NCBI RefSeq assembly: GCF_002251365.1
Contig: NZ_NPJH01000006.1
Span: forward strand, 40,895-104,894
Reading direction: 5' to 3'
Source: Prevotella sp. P3-122
Lineage (GTDB): Bacteria > Bacteroidota > Bacteroidia > Bacteroidales > Bacteroidaceae
DNA: 64,000 nucleotides
The notes beneath the pieces are model-generated. The model was given only the letters and a program-made list of their open reading frames with translations, was not told where the DNA came from and did not search any database. Within the stretch, counting starts at the first letter, position 1. Each line of letters starts with the position of its first letter. The translations under genes were made by a program, and so were the position numbers. Shown in pieces: positions 44,837 to 53,979 of the stretch.

Positions 44837-45001
44837 CTACAATATTTCACACTTATTTTTCGTTTCTCTCCACCACAAATAACCATGCCCAATACAACAT
44901 TGGACAAGGCGACTGACTTCGTCAAATTCAGGAAACGCATTTCGCTTTTTACTAAGAAACTGCATCTGAGACAGTATGCCGACTGCTGTATCTATGTTCA
45001 T
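44837..45001 (-). CDS. Possible 54-residue protein
   Basis: From the ATG at 45001, MNIDTAVGILSQMQFLSKKR continues to KNKCEIL at 44837. The composition is protein-like and the ORF lies 79 bp before the HEPN gene on the same strand. There is no family, and it may be a gene remnant. The rest of the 324-bp spacer holds one GAACTTGCG(C/T)AGCTTGATG unit of the repeat family (about 45029-45060). Confidence 0.27.
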   Translation of the reverse strand: MNIDTAVGILSQMQFLSKKRNAFPEFDEVSRLVQCCIGHGYLWWRETKNKCEIL

Positions 45002-45081
45002 CACCTGAAGATTGCTCAAGCTCAGTAATCAGAAACTTGCGCAGCTTGATGAGCTTGCGAATAATCAATAATCATTCATCA

Positions 45082-46689
45082 TTAATCATTCATCAATCTC
45101 CATCCCAAGTGCCACACCCTAAACACCGGCTCCCACAGAGCCTCCTCTGGATAACTTCTCACGAGTCTCATCACCCGCTTCAGTTTCCAAATTCCGTGCT
45201 TCATCATTCCACCTTTTTTCAGCGCAGCATCCCGAGTGTCATATTGCCCAAAGTTCCCTCCTTTCATTATCTCCTCCAACAATTTCTTCCCCTCCTTCTC
45301 ATTCGGCTCACAAATCATCCAAGGCGCAAAAACGATTTTTTCTTTTAATTGCTGTCCAATTTCTGATAATTGCTGTTCACCTCCCCCGTCCGCTTGCGGA
45401 CCTCCATCCGCTTCCCTCCGTGTCCTCCGTGGACCATTTTCGTTTTCGTTATCGTTTTCGTTAGCCCCACCAAACACCTCGTTGAGCACCCACATCACGG
45501 CCCCTGCGAACTTCCCCATCCCAAACGACCGTATCACCGCCATCACCTCCTCCTTCGACATCACAGGCGTTCCCAGCCCTTCGTTCCACATCTCTTTCGT
45601 CTGCACGTCCTTGCACCCCATCACATCGTTATGCCACACACGTAGAGCGAAGTAATAATCCATCAGTTGGCGCAAGCCAACGCCTCCTTCAAAAACATGA
45701 GTATATAAGTGACACATCTGATATACCACGTTTACAGAAGAGGTCATCATAGAAAAGCCGAGATGAGTCTTATTCTTCATACACTCGTCAGTATGATGCT
45801 CAAACCATCTTTGCATCCTCCAGTTCCTCAGTGGTGACCTGAGAAATGCAGGACGGTAATGCACCTCCACCTCCGTGCCATCCATTGATGGAGCCTCGAT
45901 ATGATGATAGTAAACCTTAGGCTTTGCATCAATCCCGTGAAGCCTATACTGCATCCTCACATACTCACGAATCGCCTTATGACCATGATATTCTACCTTG
46001 TTCTTCCCCGTTTGAACCGCAATCTTAATTCCCCCGTCCGCCTGCGGACCTCCGTACCCATCCGTGTTTTCCGTGTGAACACCATCAGTAATCAAGAACT
46101 TGCGTAGCTTGATGAACACCGCTGAAAATATATTATGTGTGAATAATCGATCATCATTAATCAACTCTTGTTCTCCTCCATCGTCCGCTTGCGGACATCC
46201 GTTTAAATTCTGTTTAAATTCCGATGATTCACGTTCTCCCACATCGTCTGCCTTCGGACATCCGTGCCCCTCCGTGTTTTCCGTGTGAATTAAATACTTA
46301 ATCGGTGTTGCCCACACGTCAATATCCCCAGGCATACGTCTTATACTTAACCCTTCAGGATAATTCAACAGATTCCCTTGCCCTTTTAGTATGCAGCATT
46401 GCAATCCATCATGTTCATACTGCTTGGTAATCTCCACACACTGCATATTGAGCTTTTCATTCATCCGCTCAATTTTCAAGGCATATCCGTACCATTGCAA
46501 ACGAATATCGGCAGGACATTCCACACCCACCTCATGCAATTTCTCCACAGCAGCAAAGCCAATACCAAGCAAAGACTGCCGTTTGCAAAACTCAAACAAC
46601 ACCTGCCATTCATGGACAGAAGGAACAGCCGATAGCCGTTCCCTCAATCCCATGGCCACTTGTATAAACTCAAATTCAAGTCTCATCAC
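45082..46689 (-). CDS. NTP_transf_5-like nucleotidyltransferase carrying in-frame repeat insertions
   Basis: 535 residues. The conserved frame of the NTP_transf_5 family of glycan loci is present: LQCCILKGQGNLLNYP (about 95-110), RRMPGDIDVWA with the two acidic metal ligands (about 117-127), KVYYHHIEAPSMDGTEVEVH (about 265-285) and HLYTHVFEGGVGLRQLMDYY. Usual members are about 370-400 residues. The surplus comes from residues about 133-227 and 405-437, which are translated copies of the island's palindromic repeats (PQADGG and PKADD are the palindrome read on this strand) and a NENDNENEN tract. The frame stays open throughout. It is followed by wecG-like and GT4 genes. Confidence 0.8.
   Translation of the reverse strand: MMRLEFEFIQVAMGLRERLSAVPSVHEWQVLFEFCKRQSLLGIGFAAVEKLHEVGVECPADIRLQWYGYALKIERMNEKLNMQCVEITKQYEHDGLQCCILKGQGNLLNYPEGLSIRRMPGDIDVWATPIKYLIHTENTEGHGCPKADDVGERESSEFKQNLNGCPQADDGGEQELINDDRLFTHNIFSAVFIKLRKFLITDGVHTENTDGYGGPQADGGIKIAVQTGKNKVEYHGHKAIREYVRMQYRLHGIDAKPKVYYHHIEAPSMDGTEVEVHYRPAFLRSPLRNWRMQRWFEHHTDECMKNKTHLGFSMMTSSVNVVYQMCHLYTHVFEGGVGLRQLMDYYFALRVWHNDVMGCKDVQTKEMWNEGLGTPVMSKEEVMAVIRSFGMGKFAGAVMWVLNEVFGGANENDNENENGPRRTRREADGGPQADGGGEQQLSEIGQQLKEKIVFAPWMICEPNEKEGKKLLEEIMKGGNFGQYDTRDAALKKGGMMKHGIWKLKRVMRLVRSYPEEALWEPVFRVWHLGWRLMND
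46015..46290. repeat. In-frame repeat insertion inside the nucleotidyltransferase gene
   Basis: Palindrome cores lie at 46036-46049 and 46183-46196, with a degenerate one at 46246-46259, interspersed with the TTTAAATTCTGTTTAAATTC unit, the GAACTTGCGTAGCTTGATGA unit (46095 on) and TCCGTGTTTTCCGTGTGAA units. Another core is at 45388-45401 in the same gene. All units match those of the intergenic blocks, yet none stops the reading frame. Confidence 0.85.
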
Positions 46690-46692
46690 AAT

Positions 46693-47445
46693 TCACCTTA
46701 TACCAATTGCTTCAAGCGTAATATTCCATAAGAACAACGGATTGCCCAATACATACCGTTTCCACATGCGTTTCGGCTCTTTTATCAATCTATACAGCCA
46801 TTCCAACGAGTGATCCTGCCACCACTGCGGCGCACGCTTGTACGTTCCGGCAAAGAAGTCGAACACCGCACCGATGGTACCCACATGGCAATGAATGTTC
46901 AGTTCATTCCAATGCGAGTAAGTCCACTTCTCCTGCTTAGGAGCAGTCATGCCTATCCAAAGCAAGTCTGGGGCAGCAGCATTGATAGCCTCCACGATAG
47001 CCCTGTTGTCCTCATCCGTGAATGCCGGCTTATAAGGAGGAGAATAAGTCACCACCTCGATGTTCGGATATACTTCAGCTGCCTTCCTGCGAATCAGCTC
47101 CAGCACCTTCTCCGAGCTACCCATAAACATAACCCTCTTCTTTTTTTCGTTATGGTTTTCGTTATGGTTATCGTTCAACTTCCCCATTTCAAACTCGAAA
47201 AGATCCCATCCTGCTATACGCTCCTTGGGCAAGCTCTTCGCCTTTATCCATCGGCAGGCCTTCACTATGCTCACCCCGTCAGGAATAAGCACATCACCAT
47301 TTGTCAGCGCCTCAGCAAAGAGCGAGTCCTTGCGGGCCGTATTATAAGAATGGGCATTTATCGTGTTGATAAGCAACTTGCCCTCTGGCAGCGAGGCAAG
47401 CTCCGCCTTGCTGCCTAAAATATCTAATTCTTTAAGTCTGAACAT
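46693..47445 (-). CDS. WecG/TagA/CpsF-family glycosyltransferase
   Basis: 250 residues, usual length. It transfers a sugar to a lipid-linked acceptor in glycan synthesis. Family marks: LINTINAHSYNTARKD (about 25-40), DVLIPDGVSIVKACRWIKA (about 51-69), PDLLWIGMTAPKQEKW (about 154-169), VGTIGAVFDFFAGTYKRAPQ (about 186-205) and the C-terminal LEWLYRLIKEPKRMWKRY. A short NDNHNENHNEKKK tract (about 104-116) interrupts the otherwise well-conserved middle and resembles the NEN tract of the neighbouring nucleotidyltransferase. The gene lies 3 bp upstream of that gene and 4 bp after the GT4 gene. Confidence 0.92.
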   Translation of the reverse strand: MFRLKELDILGSKAELASLPEGKLLINTINAHSYNTARKDSLFAEALTNGDVLIPDGVSIVKACRWIKAKSLPKERIAGWDLFEFEMGKLNDNHNENHNEKKKRVMFMGSSEKVLELIRRKAAEVYPNIEVVTYSPPYKPAFTDEDNRAIVEAINAAAPDLLWIGMTAPKQEKWTYSHWNELNIHCHVGTIGAVFDFFAGTYKRAPQWWQDHSLEWLYRLIKEPKRMWKRYVLGNPLFLWNITLEAIGIR

Positions 47446-47449
47446 CTTA

Positions 47450-48688
47450 TTATTTCCTTAAAATTTTCTCATACCACTCCATCATTGTCTTAGCCTTCTC
47501 TTCCCAAGACAATTCTATTTGTCTCTGCCTGCAGTTTGCTGACAGCTGTTTAAGCAAGCCCCTGTCATGCTCCAGTTCGTTAAGGATGCGGGCAAAGTCG
47601 TTGGCGGATTGTGCCGGATTGGACAGAGGAATCTTTCTGCCGACATTGGAGTCAATAACTGCCGCCATACCACAAGCATCAAAACAAACCACAGGCACAT
47701 GGTTACTTATAGCCTCCAACACTACGGTAGAAGTATCTTCGCTAACACTTGTGAAAAAGAAAAGTTGAGCATTTCGCATAGCAGTATTAACAACATCGTT
47801 TGGCTGATTGCCATGCCATACAACCTTTTCTTTAATACCGATAGAATCTGCAAGTTTTTTTGCCGAAGCTATTTGCTCATCTGAACCACCACCAAAAATG
47901 TCTAAGACAATATTTGGATTACTCGCTATGGCAATTGCTCTTAATGCCAACGGCAACTGCTTACGGAAATCAAATTTTCCGACCCACATTACATGAAACT
48001 CTTGATCATCGAATCTATCCATAGAGACATTATCCGACAAGAAGCAACCGGTTTCTGGAATGACAACAGACTCAAACCCTTTATACTTCTTGATAGCACG
48101 ATAAGAGTCAGGGATGGAACTAACCAGCACCTTAGCTGTCTTGAAAGCCTTACCTACCCTTTTATCATGCTTCAATTGCCAGATATTCAGGAAGTTCTTC
48201 AAGCGGTTGAATACTTTCATTTTCAAGCCAGCACCCTGCAGGTAAGCCGTAGGGAACTGTTTCAGGCCACCTATAGGACCCCAAACAAACGGCACCCCAT
48301 TCTCTTGCGACAGTTTCCAGAGATAGCCTGGCTCACGGAATCCGATCATGTTGAGCTGATGCAGTACATCAATCTTCTCCACCTTACAGATATCCTTAGC
48401 CAAGAGATACGTCTTCCACTGCCATTCCCGATAATACTTATAGAAACGCCAGTCACCCTGGTTCCAGCACATCTTTCTGATATCCTCCGATACCGGATTA
48501 TAATAGAAGTGCATGTTCTTCCCCTGTTCCAAGGTAGGCACCACCTCCTCTATTTTGTCCCGAAACTCCCCTTCGGTAATAATATACAACTCACAGAACC
48601 TGGCGAGATTGCTCACCCAGTTCCATGCCATTCCCTGCTCACTCCCCATACCCGGAGAGCAAGCGTATGCATTGATTAAGATTTTCAT
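47450..48688 (-). CDS. GT4-family glycosyltransferase
   Basis: 412 residues, GT-B fold. The N-terminal acceptor half shows NAYACSPGMGSEQGMAWNWV. The C-terminal donor half has MWVGKFDFRKQLPLALRAI, DIFGGGSDEQI and SEDTSTVVLEAISNHVPVVC with the EX7E pattern that binds the nucleotide sugar. Cytoplasmic or membrane-associated, probably building an extracellular or capsular glycan. First of three adjacent minus-strand glycan genes with 3-4 bp gaps. Confidence 0.92.
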   Translation of the reverse strand: MKILINAYACSPGMGSEQGMAWNWVSNLARFCELYIITEGEFRDKIEEVVPTLEQGKNMHFYYNPVSEDIRKMCWNQGDWRFYKYYREWQWKTYLLAKDICKVEKIDVLHQLNMIGFREPGYLWKLSQENGVPFVWGPIGGLKQFPTAYLQGAGLKMKVFNRLKNFLNIWQLKHDKRVGKAFKTAKVLVSSIPDSYRAIKKYKGFESVVIPETGCFLSDNVSMDRFDDQEFHVMWVGKFDFRKQLPLALRAIAIASNPNIVLDIFGGGSDEQIASAKKLADSIGIKEKVVWHGNQPNDVVNTAMRNAQLFFFTSVSEDTSTVVLEAISNHVPVVCFDACGMAAVIDSNVGRKIPLSNPAQSANDFARILNELEHDRGLLKQLSANCRQRQIELSWEEKAKTMMEWYEKILRK

Positions 48689-48822
48689 ACATTAGTTTTT
48701 TTCATAAGATTTCCAACATGAATTTCTTTTTAGATAACAAAGATAATAACCGTCATAACTTTCGTGCAAAAAGGTAAAGAAATGAGAATTTATAATCATC
48801 CTTTGAAATAAACAGCAAATTA

Positions 48823-51800
48823 TTATATATTTCTCATACTCTCTATCGTATCATCATATCGTTGAAGATACTTGTCAACGATTTGTGTTGCCAAGACATC
48901 AAGATGAGAGCATCTACTATAAATATTATTCAACTGAAGGTTCCGTAGCAGCTCTAAATTTTCGATAGCTTCAGCAATTGACGAAGACTCGTTCTCGCTT
49001 ACACTATCATTCAAATCAAATGTTTGACAATCCGCCAGCTTCTTAGGCTTTATCTGCTTTAATAATTGTCTGCAAGACATATAAGGCTTCTTATGAGCCA
49101 ACCATTGATAAACAGTTATAAGGCACAACATCTGATAATTTTCCCTCTCATCAAGTTGTTTGATCTCAACGCCGTCAACATAACCATCAAAGACCTGATG
49201 AAATAAGTTTTGCATTTTTCTCATCTTTTCCTGGGCATCCGACAATAACATAGTCATTCTTTGTACTTCATTGATAAACCCAAGTGAGGGTTGGTAGCAC
49301 TGTCTGAAGAAGATTGTCAAACAAGTAGAATAATGTGAATAAAAGGAGTTTAATTCCTTCAAATTATCTTTTGAACGTTTGACATCATCATTCTCCTCTT
49401 TATTTTTTTCATAACCTAATCCGAATCTATTTATTTCAGATACAGGCAACTCTATGTTAACATTTAAAATCTTATCACACACATTTTTATAAGCAAAGTC
49501 CATTTTGACATTGTGCGCTTTATCAACCCTGTGAATCTCATCTATAGCCTGCCAATATTCTTTTATAACATCAACAAATAGTTTACGCAAAGTAATTAAT
49601 TGGTCACAATAAGCCTTTCTGGACGGAAGAACATAGCTTCTTTCATATAGATGCACCATCATTATGCGTGGTTCTTGCATCTCGTCAAGCGGCAGGTTTC
49701 CTCTACTTATATGTTTTTCAAAAGGCAAATCTATATCTTTAAAAATATCATCTTTTATAATTTCTGAATGATATACATCTGCATTAGTAAAGGCTTTCCT
49801 AAGCAAATCAATATGATGCATATTAATGTTATGCATCATATCCCCATTTCCATAATGTTCTCCCGCAGTAAAATAATCGAAGAAAGAAATACATTTGACC
49901 TCATTATTATAAATACCAAACTCCAAGATATTATTTTGGATTCGAAATTGCTTAACGAAGTTTTCTTCAAGTTGATTATATGTGGTAGAATCATAACCAG
50001 CCAGTTTAAGACCAAGAAGTACATCTGCCATCTCATCCAAATCATTCGAATTTTCAGCCTCTATCATAAACTCTGAGAAATCAGGCTTGTAAGAGAGCTG
50101 TAGATTACATATTATTAAGAATTTTGCCAACCAATAATAGTCACGCCACTCGTTAGGTTTCTCCAAGAAAATAGAACTATCAAGCCATCTACGTAAAAAG
50201 TAAAAGACTTCAGTTTGCGATGAAAATCTTTTACTAACATCATCCATAGTAATTCCAATATGGATACCAAACATTTTATCTACAGACTCATCAAGTTCTA
50301 TTTCCGTGAAGTTAACAGGCACCAAGTACTGCCAACACAGAGGCGCAGTTTGCCTTAACCAATCAAATGCAGCTTTATTGTTTTCAATATAATACTTCAC
50401 TCCACACCACACCAATGTCCTTGCCACAATATACGCTTGCATAGAGTTTATCTTCTTTCCATCCAGTTCCCTTAAAAGAGAATCCGGCGTATATTTACCT
50501 TCATCTAAAAGGGTCATAAGGAACAAAGGATTGGTGTTTTCATTTATATGCTCAAACAATTCCATACCAATCTCCCATAACCCATTGTTAGAATTCCTAA
50601 ACACCTCTTCAACTATGATATGAGTTCTAATGGGGTGAACATCTGAAAACCCATCATCATTATAATCAAAAAATTCACCTTTCATCTGGTCTATACATCG
50701 AGAAAACTCTATTGGGGAAAGATGACACAAGTTACGAATGACATCCACAGAAATATTACCCTGCAAGACATTTGACACAGCTACATACTGAAGGAGGAAG
50801 GCATTATCTTTATCCAGACTGGCTATCTGTCCAGATATTCTTGATCTAAGAGGAACACCTTGTGTCAGGAAATACACATATTCGAGCAATGTTTGAGGGT
50901 GACCGCAATCATTCCATGCCTCGTCAAATATATCAACACGACACAAGCGTCTTTCGCATAGATTATCAAAGATATCCCTTGCTTCAGACTCAGTTAAATC
51001 TACAGCAAGAGTAGAGAAATGAAGAGTTGTGTTTACCTTATTGAAACATCTATTCCAATCATCTTGTCGGATTGTAACTATGCATTTGACATATGGAGTA
51101 TTCTCTATTTCATTTATCACTTGAATCCATGAAGTATCGTATGGTTGCACATCTAAATATACAAAAGCTTCACTCTTCAAGCCTTTAGAAATGTCTTTGA
51201 TGGTAGCAATAATCTGCGATATGTTATTCTGATTTACATACTTAATCTCATATCGTAAAGGACAGCCACAAATCTTCAAAAAGCGATAAGCCAAACTGCT
51301 TTTTCCAGAACCTGAGACACCCGTTATGAAAACGAGACTATTGTCTTTCAGCTTATCATACAGCTGTTGCAACTTTTCTTCCCTTACTACATCATAATTC
51401 TTGGCAATATGAAATTCCTTTGCAGATACACCTTGATAATAAGATGTTTCAGAATTAGCATCTTCTTGATAATCTGACTGAAAAAGCGGAATCACCGTTA
51501 GTCCAAATTGAGTAAAGAATTCCTTTTGGCGCACAGAAAGCTGAATAATCCGCCCAACCTGGCAACACAAATCGTCATAGGTAGCAGACTTCCGATTTAT
51601 CACAAGATAGCAAATCCACTGAATCAAATAATCCTTTACAATTAAAGGATCTATCGATGGAAAACGATTCTTCAAGACAGATTCAACACAGTTTTCCAAC
51701 TCAGCTTCCGATTTAGACTGCCATAGGATTTTGGAAGCCAGTTTCTTGGAAGAAGCATAATCCAGATGAAGACTTTCCTCTTTTTTGAGCAGCTTTACAA

Positions 51801-52140
51801 GAGACGAGGCCTTGGTCAATTTATCAGAAATCAACCCCCAGTCATTGCCATGCCCTACCGCCACAAACGAGATTTTAACCTCAGAATTAGCTTCTAAACT
51901 ATCCTTGCCACGAGAAAACAAAGAAGTGGACTTTGCCTTGGAAAACAGATCCGCATACCCGATTGCCCCAGAATAACATTTCACCTGTACGGTCTCAATA
52001 ATTTTGCCACACAAATATATGTCTAAATCTTCTCTTCCTTCAGGCATGAATACCTCTTTAGAATCTGCAGACTCCAATATCCGATACAATGTATAGAGAT
52101 ATTGGACGTGATAACCATATAATGTTGAAGCTACTGACAT
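48823..52140 (-). CDS. Cap4-like nuclease fused to a STAND-type ATPase
   Basis: 1105 residues. Residues 1-180 have a PD-(D/E)xK pattern like DUF4297/Cap4 nucleases: YGYHVQYLYTLYRIL, EGREDLDIYL (about 34-43) and ETVQVKCYSG (about 49-58), the last with the QxK catalytic pair. A P-loop ATPase follows: FITGVSGSGKSSLAYRF (about 270-286), FVYLDVQPYDTSW as the Walker B region and CIVTIRQDDWNRC as sensor. The C-terminal 600 residues are helical repeats, probably the sensor. This is the layout of Avs-like and related STAND defence proteins that detect a phage protein and degrade DNA. Single gene in its transcription unit; it separates two groups of glycan genes. Confidence 0.8.
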   Translation of the reverse strand: MSVASTLYGYHVQYLYTLYRILESADSKEVFMPEGREDLDIYLCGKIIETVQVKCYSGAIGYADLFSKAKSTSLFSRGKDSLEANSEVKISFVAVGHGNDWGLISDKLTKASSLVKLLKKEESLHLDYASSKKLASKILWQSKSEAELENCVESVLKNRFPSIDPLIVKDYLIQWICYLVINRKSATYDDLCCQVGRIIQLSVRQKEFFTQFGLTVIPLFQSDYQEDANSETSYYQGVSAKEFHIAKNYDVVREEKLQQLYDKLKDNSLVFITGVSGSGKSSLAYRFLKICGCPLRYEIKYVNQNNISQIIATIKDISKGLKSEAFVYLDVQPYDTSWIQVINEIENTPYVKCIVTIRQDDWNRCFNKVNTTLHFSTLAVDLTESEARDIFDNLCERRLCRVDIFDEAWNDCGHPQTLLEYVYFLTQGVPLRSRISGQIASLDKDNAFLLQYVAVSNVLQGNISVDVIRNLCHLSPIEFSRCIDQMKGEFFDYNDDGFSDVHPIRTHIIVEEVFRNSNNGLWEIGMELFEHINENTNPLFLMTLLDEGKYTPDSLLRELDGKKINSMQAYIVARTLVWCGVKYYIENNKAAFDWLRQTAPLCWQYLVPVNFTEIELDESVDKMFGIHIGITMDDVSKRFSSQTEVFYFLRRWLDSSIFLEKPNEWRDYYWLAKFLIICNLQLSYKPDFSEFMIEAENSNDLDEMADVLLGLKLAGYDSTTYNQLEENFVKQFRIQNNILEFGIYNNEVKCISFFDYFTAGEHYGNGDMMHNINMHHIDLLRKAFTNADVYHSEIIKDDIFKDIDLPFEKHISRGNLPLDEMQEPRIMMVHLYERSYVLPSRKAYCDQLITLRKLFVDVIKEYWQAIDEIHRVDKAHNVKMDFAYKNVCDKILNVNIELPVSEINRFGLGYEKNKEENDDVKRSKDNLKELNSFYSHYSTCLTIFFRQCYQPSLGFINEVQRMTMLLSDAQEKMRKMQNLFHQVFDGYVDGVEIKQLDERENYQMLCLITVYQWLAHKKPYMSCRQLLKQIKPKKLADCQTFDLNDSVSENESSSIAEAIENLELLRNLQLNNIYSRCSHLDVLATQIVDKYLQRYDDTIESMRNI

Positions 52141-52178
52141 AACTATAACTCTTTTTTATCAGATTCGTTTGTATTCAA

Positions 52179-52394
52179 TTATATTATTTTATTGACTAAT
52201 ATGCTAGCTACAATCTTTAAAACCACGTCATCTATCATTTCTTTTGCAAGATTAGAAATTTTGTAAAAACAGCCTCTACTCTTCGCCTCTTTGGTTAAAT
52301 TACGATGTTCTTGATTATTACACTTCAAAAGAGATATTACAGTATTTAAGAGTGCCGGAATGTTATCTTTTGGAGAACTAAAAATGACAATCAC
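52179..52394 (-). CDS. Possible 71-residue protein
   Basis: MIVIFSSPKDNIPALLNTVI runs to VASILVNKII in a 420-bp spacer between the STAND gene and the zinc-finger membrane protein. The composition is plausible (helical, Lys/Leu rich) but there is no family and no clear promoter. It may be a remnant. Nothing else in this spacer stands out. Confidence 0.3.
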   Translation of the reverse strand: MIVIFSSPKDNIPALLNTVISLLKCNNQEHRNLTKEAKSRGCFYKISNLAKEMIDDVVLKIVASILVNKII

Positions 52395-52562
52395 ATTACA
52401 GACTCACATGTAGGAAGTCCACTTATCAACTATTTAACTGTATTCTCTTCATTTTTATATAGTTGAGAATAAGATGTACCTCTTGCATATTTTAATATCA
52501 TATCCATAACACAATCATGCTTTTATTAAGAACTTTGTATATTTTTTCAGTTAGGAAAAACA

Positions 52563-53960
52563 TTATCTTATCAATACTGCATTCCAGATAATAGGAATTT
52601 GTGTTCCTATCCACTTAATTATGTCATCAGCATTGTTGGTTAAATATGGTAACACTACGATAAGGGCAATGTTCCATACATATCTCAAGACCTTGACTCC
52701 ATACAATTTGTCCAGCTTCTCAACATTATCAAAAGCCTTGTCATCATTCTGCAAGAGCAACTTTTCTCTTTCAACCTTTTTGGCTCTATAAAAAGCTTTC
52801 AGAGATGATATATACAGTTTTGCGCTCCATCTGGCATGGTTTACCCTCATTATGAACAACAGAGATACAATAAACCCAACCCACCAATTGGCGAACTTAA
52901 AACAGAGCCACAAGACTATGAGAATCAGGCCTTCATTATAAACGAACGTCTTAAAAAGAAAGTTGTGAATCTTGGCAAGTCCACCATTGTGGTCAGGGTT
53001 ATATAAATCGATTTTTAACTTTTGATGCTTTAATGCCTCAAAAACAGGGAAATACAAAACAGTCATGTTGTATACATAAAGCAGCGATGCCACCATCATC
53101 ACCCCACTTAGCATAAATGCAAAAGAACATATATGGAAAGAAGAGTTAGAAAAATAGTTGTATACAACTAACGAACTGATTCCTATCAAGCTGCCCAAAA
53201 CAGAATACTTATAAGAACCAGCTTTTAGGTTTCTGTCCTTTACATATTTTATCTGACTTAGCATATTGATATTGCCATCAACATTTTCAAACAAGCTCAA
53301 ATTGTAAGCTCTACGAGCAAAGTAATTGTAAAATGAAGCCAATCTAATTCCGCTCCAAAGAACCAACATCAACAACAAGAGATAAGGCAATACCTGTTTA
53401 TACAAACAAACTGTTTCTTGATATGTCATTCCAAAGAACTCTCCTGTCCAAGGCTGTGCAAGACGCAACAACAGATAAGACGATAAAACGCAAAATATAA
53501 AGATCAGGAAAGGAACGACCGATATCAATTCTTGCTTAGAAAGCAAGTAAAAATCGAGAGGTTTAATCTTCACATCATCTACATTTTGTACATTCACAAT
53601 CCTCTTGAACATTGCAATATTTTCATTGGCAGGGATATCGAAATCTTCAATCACGCGAGCACACCGTTCCTTGTCATGCTTGTCAAAACGACGCAAAGCA
53701 AGCAAGAACACATGTTCAAGCGGAAAATGTTCGTACCGTATCATAGGATAATCAAAAGCATGATGAACGACATTGTCTCTAAAAGCCAATGCCTTTTGCT
53801 TCCAAGAACCTTTTCCTTCATATACCGCAATAACATTATCACTTATTTCCCTGCATTTATCATCGGTCAAATAAAAGTCATAGTGCTCCTTGCACATATA
53901 GTTTCTATATATGCTATGGTTGCACCCGGGAATGTTGCAATGATCTTTATTGTATTTCAT
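52563..53960 (-). CDS. Membrane protein with N-terminal zinc-knuckle-like motif
   Basis: 465 residues, not recognised. The first 30 residues have CNIPGCNHSIYRNYMCKEHY, a C-x4-C-x9-C-x2-H arrangement that could bind zinc. A soluble helical stretch (about 35-140) is followed by about seven hydrophobic helices (for example VVPFLIFIFCVLSSYLLLRL and ICSFAFMLSGVMMVASLLYV). It lies 19 bp after the GT4 gene, so it may be part of a glycan-export or modification unit, but no transporter family fits by eye. Confidence 0.7.
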   Translation of the reverse strand: MKYNKDHCNIPGCNHSIYRNYMCKEHYDFYLTDDKCREISDNVIAVYEGKGSWKQKALAFRDNVVHHAFDYPMIRYEHFPLEHVFLLALRRFDKHDKERCARVIEDFDIPANENIAMFKRIVNVQNVDDVKIKPLDFYLLSKQELISVVPFLIFIFCVLSSYLLLRLAQPWTGEFFGMTYQETVCLYKQVLPYLLLLMLVLWSGIRLASFYNYFARRAYNLSLFENVDGNINMLSQIKYVKDRNLKAGSYKYSVLGSLIGISSLVVYNYFSNSSFHICSFAFMLSGVMMVASLLYVYNMTVLYFPVFEALKHQKLKIDLYNPDHNGGLAKIHNFLFKTFVYNEGLILIVLWLCFKFANWWVGFIVSLLFIMRVNHARWSAKLYISSLKAFYRAKKVEREKLLLQNDDKAFDNVEKLDKLYGVKVLRYVWNIALIVVLPYLTNNADDIIKWIGTQIPIIWNAVLIR

Positions 53961-53979
53961 CTTTCGCGGTGTGTTCTTA

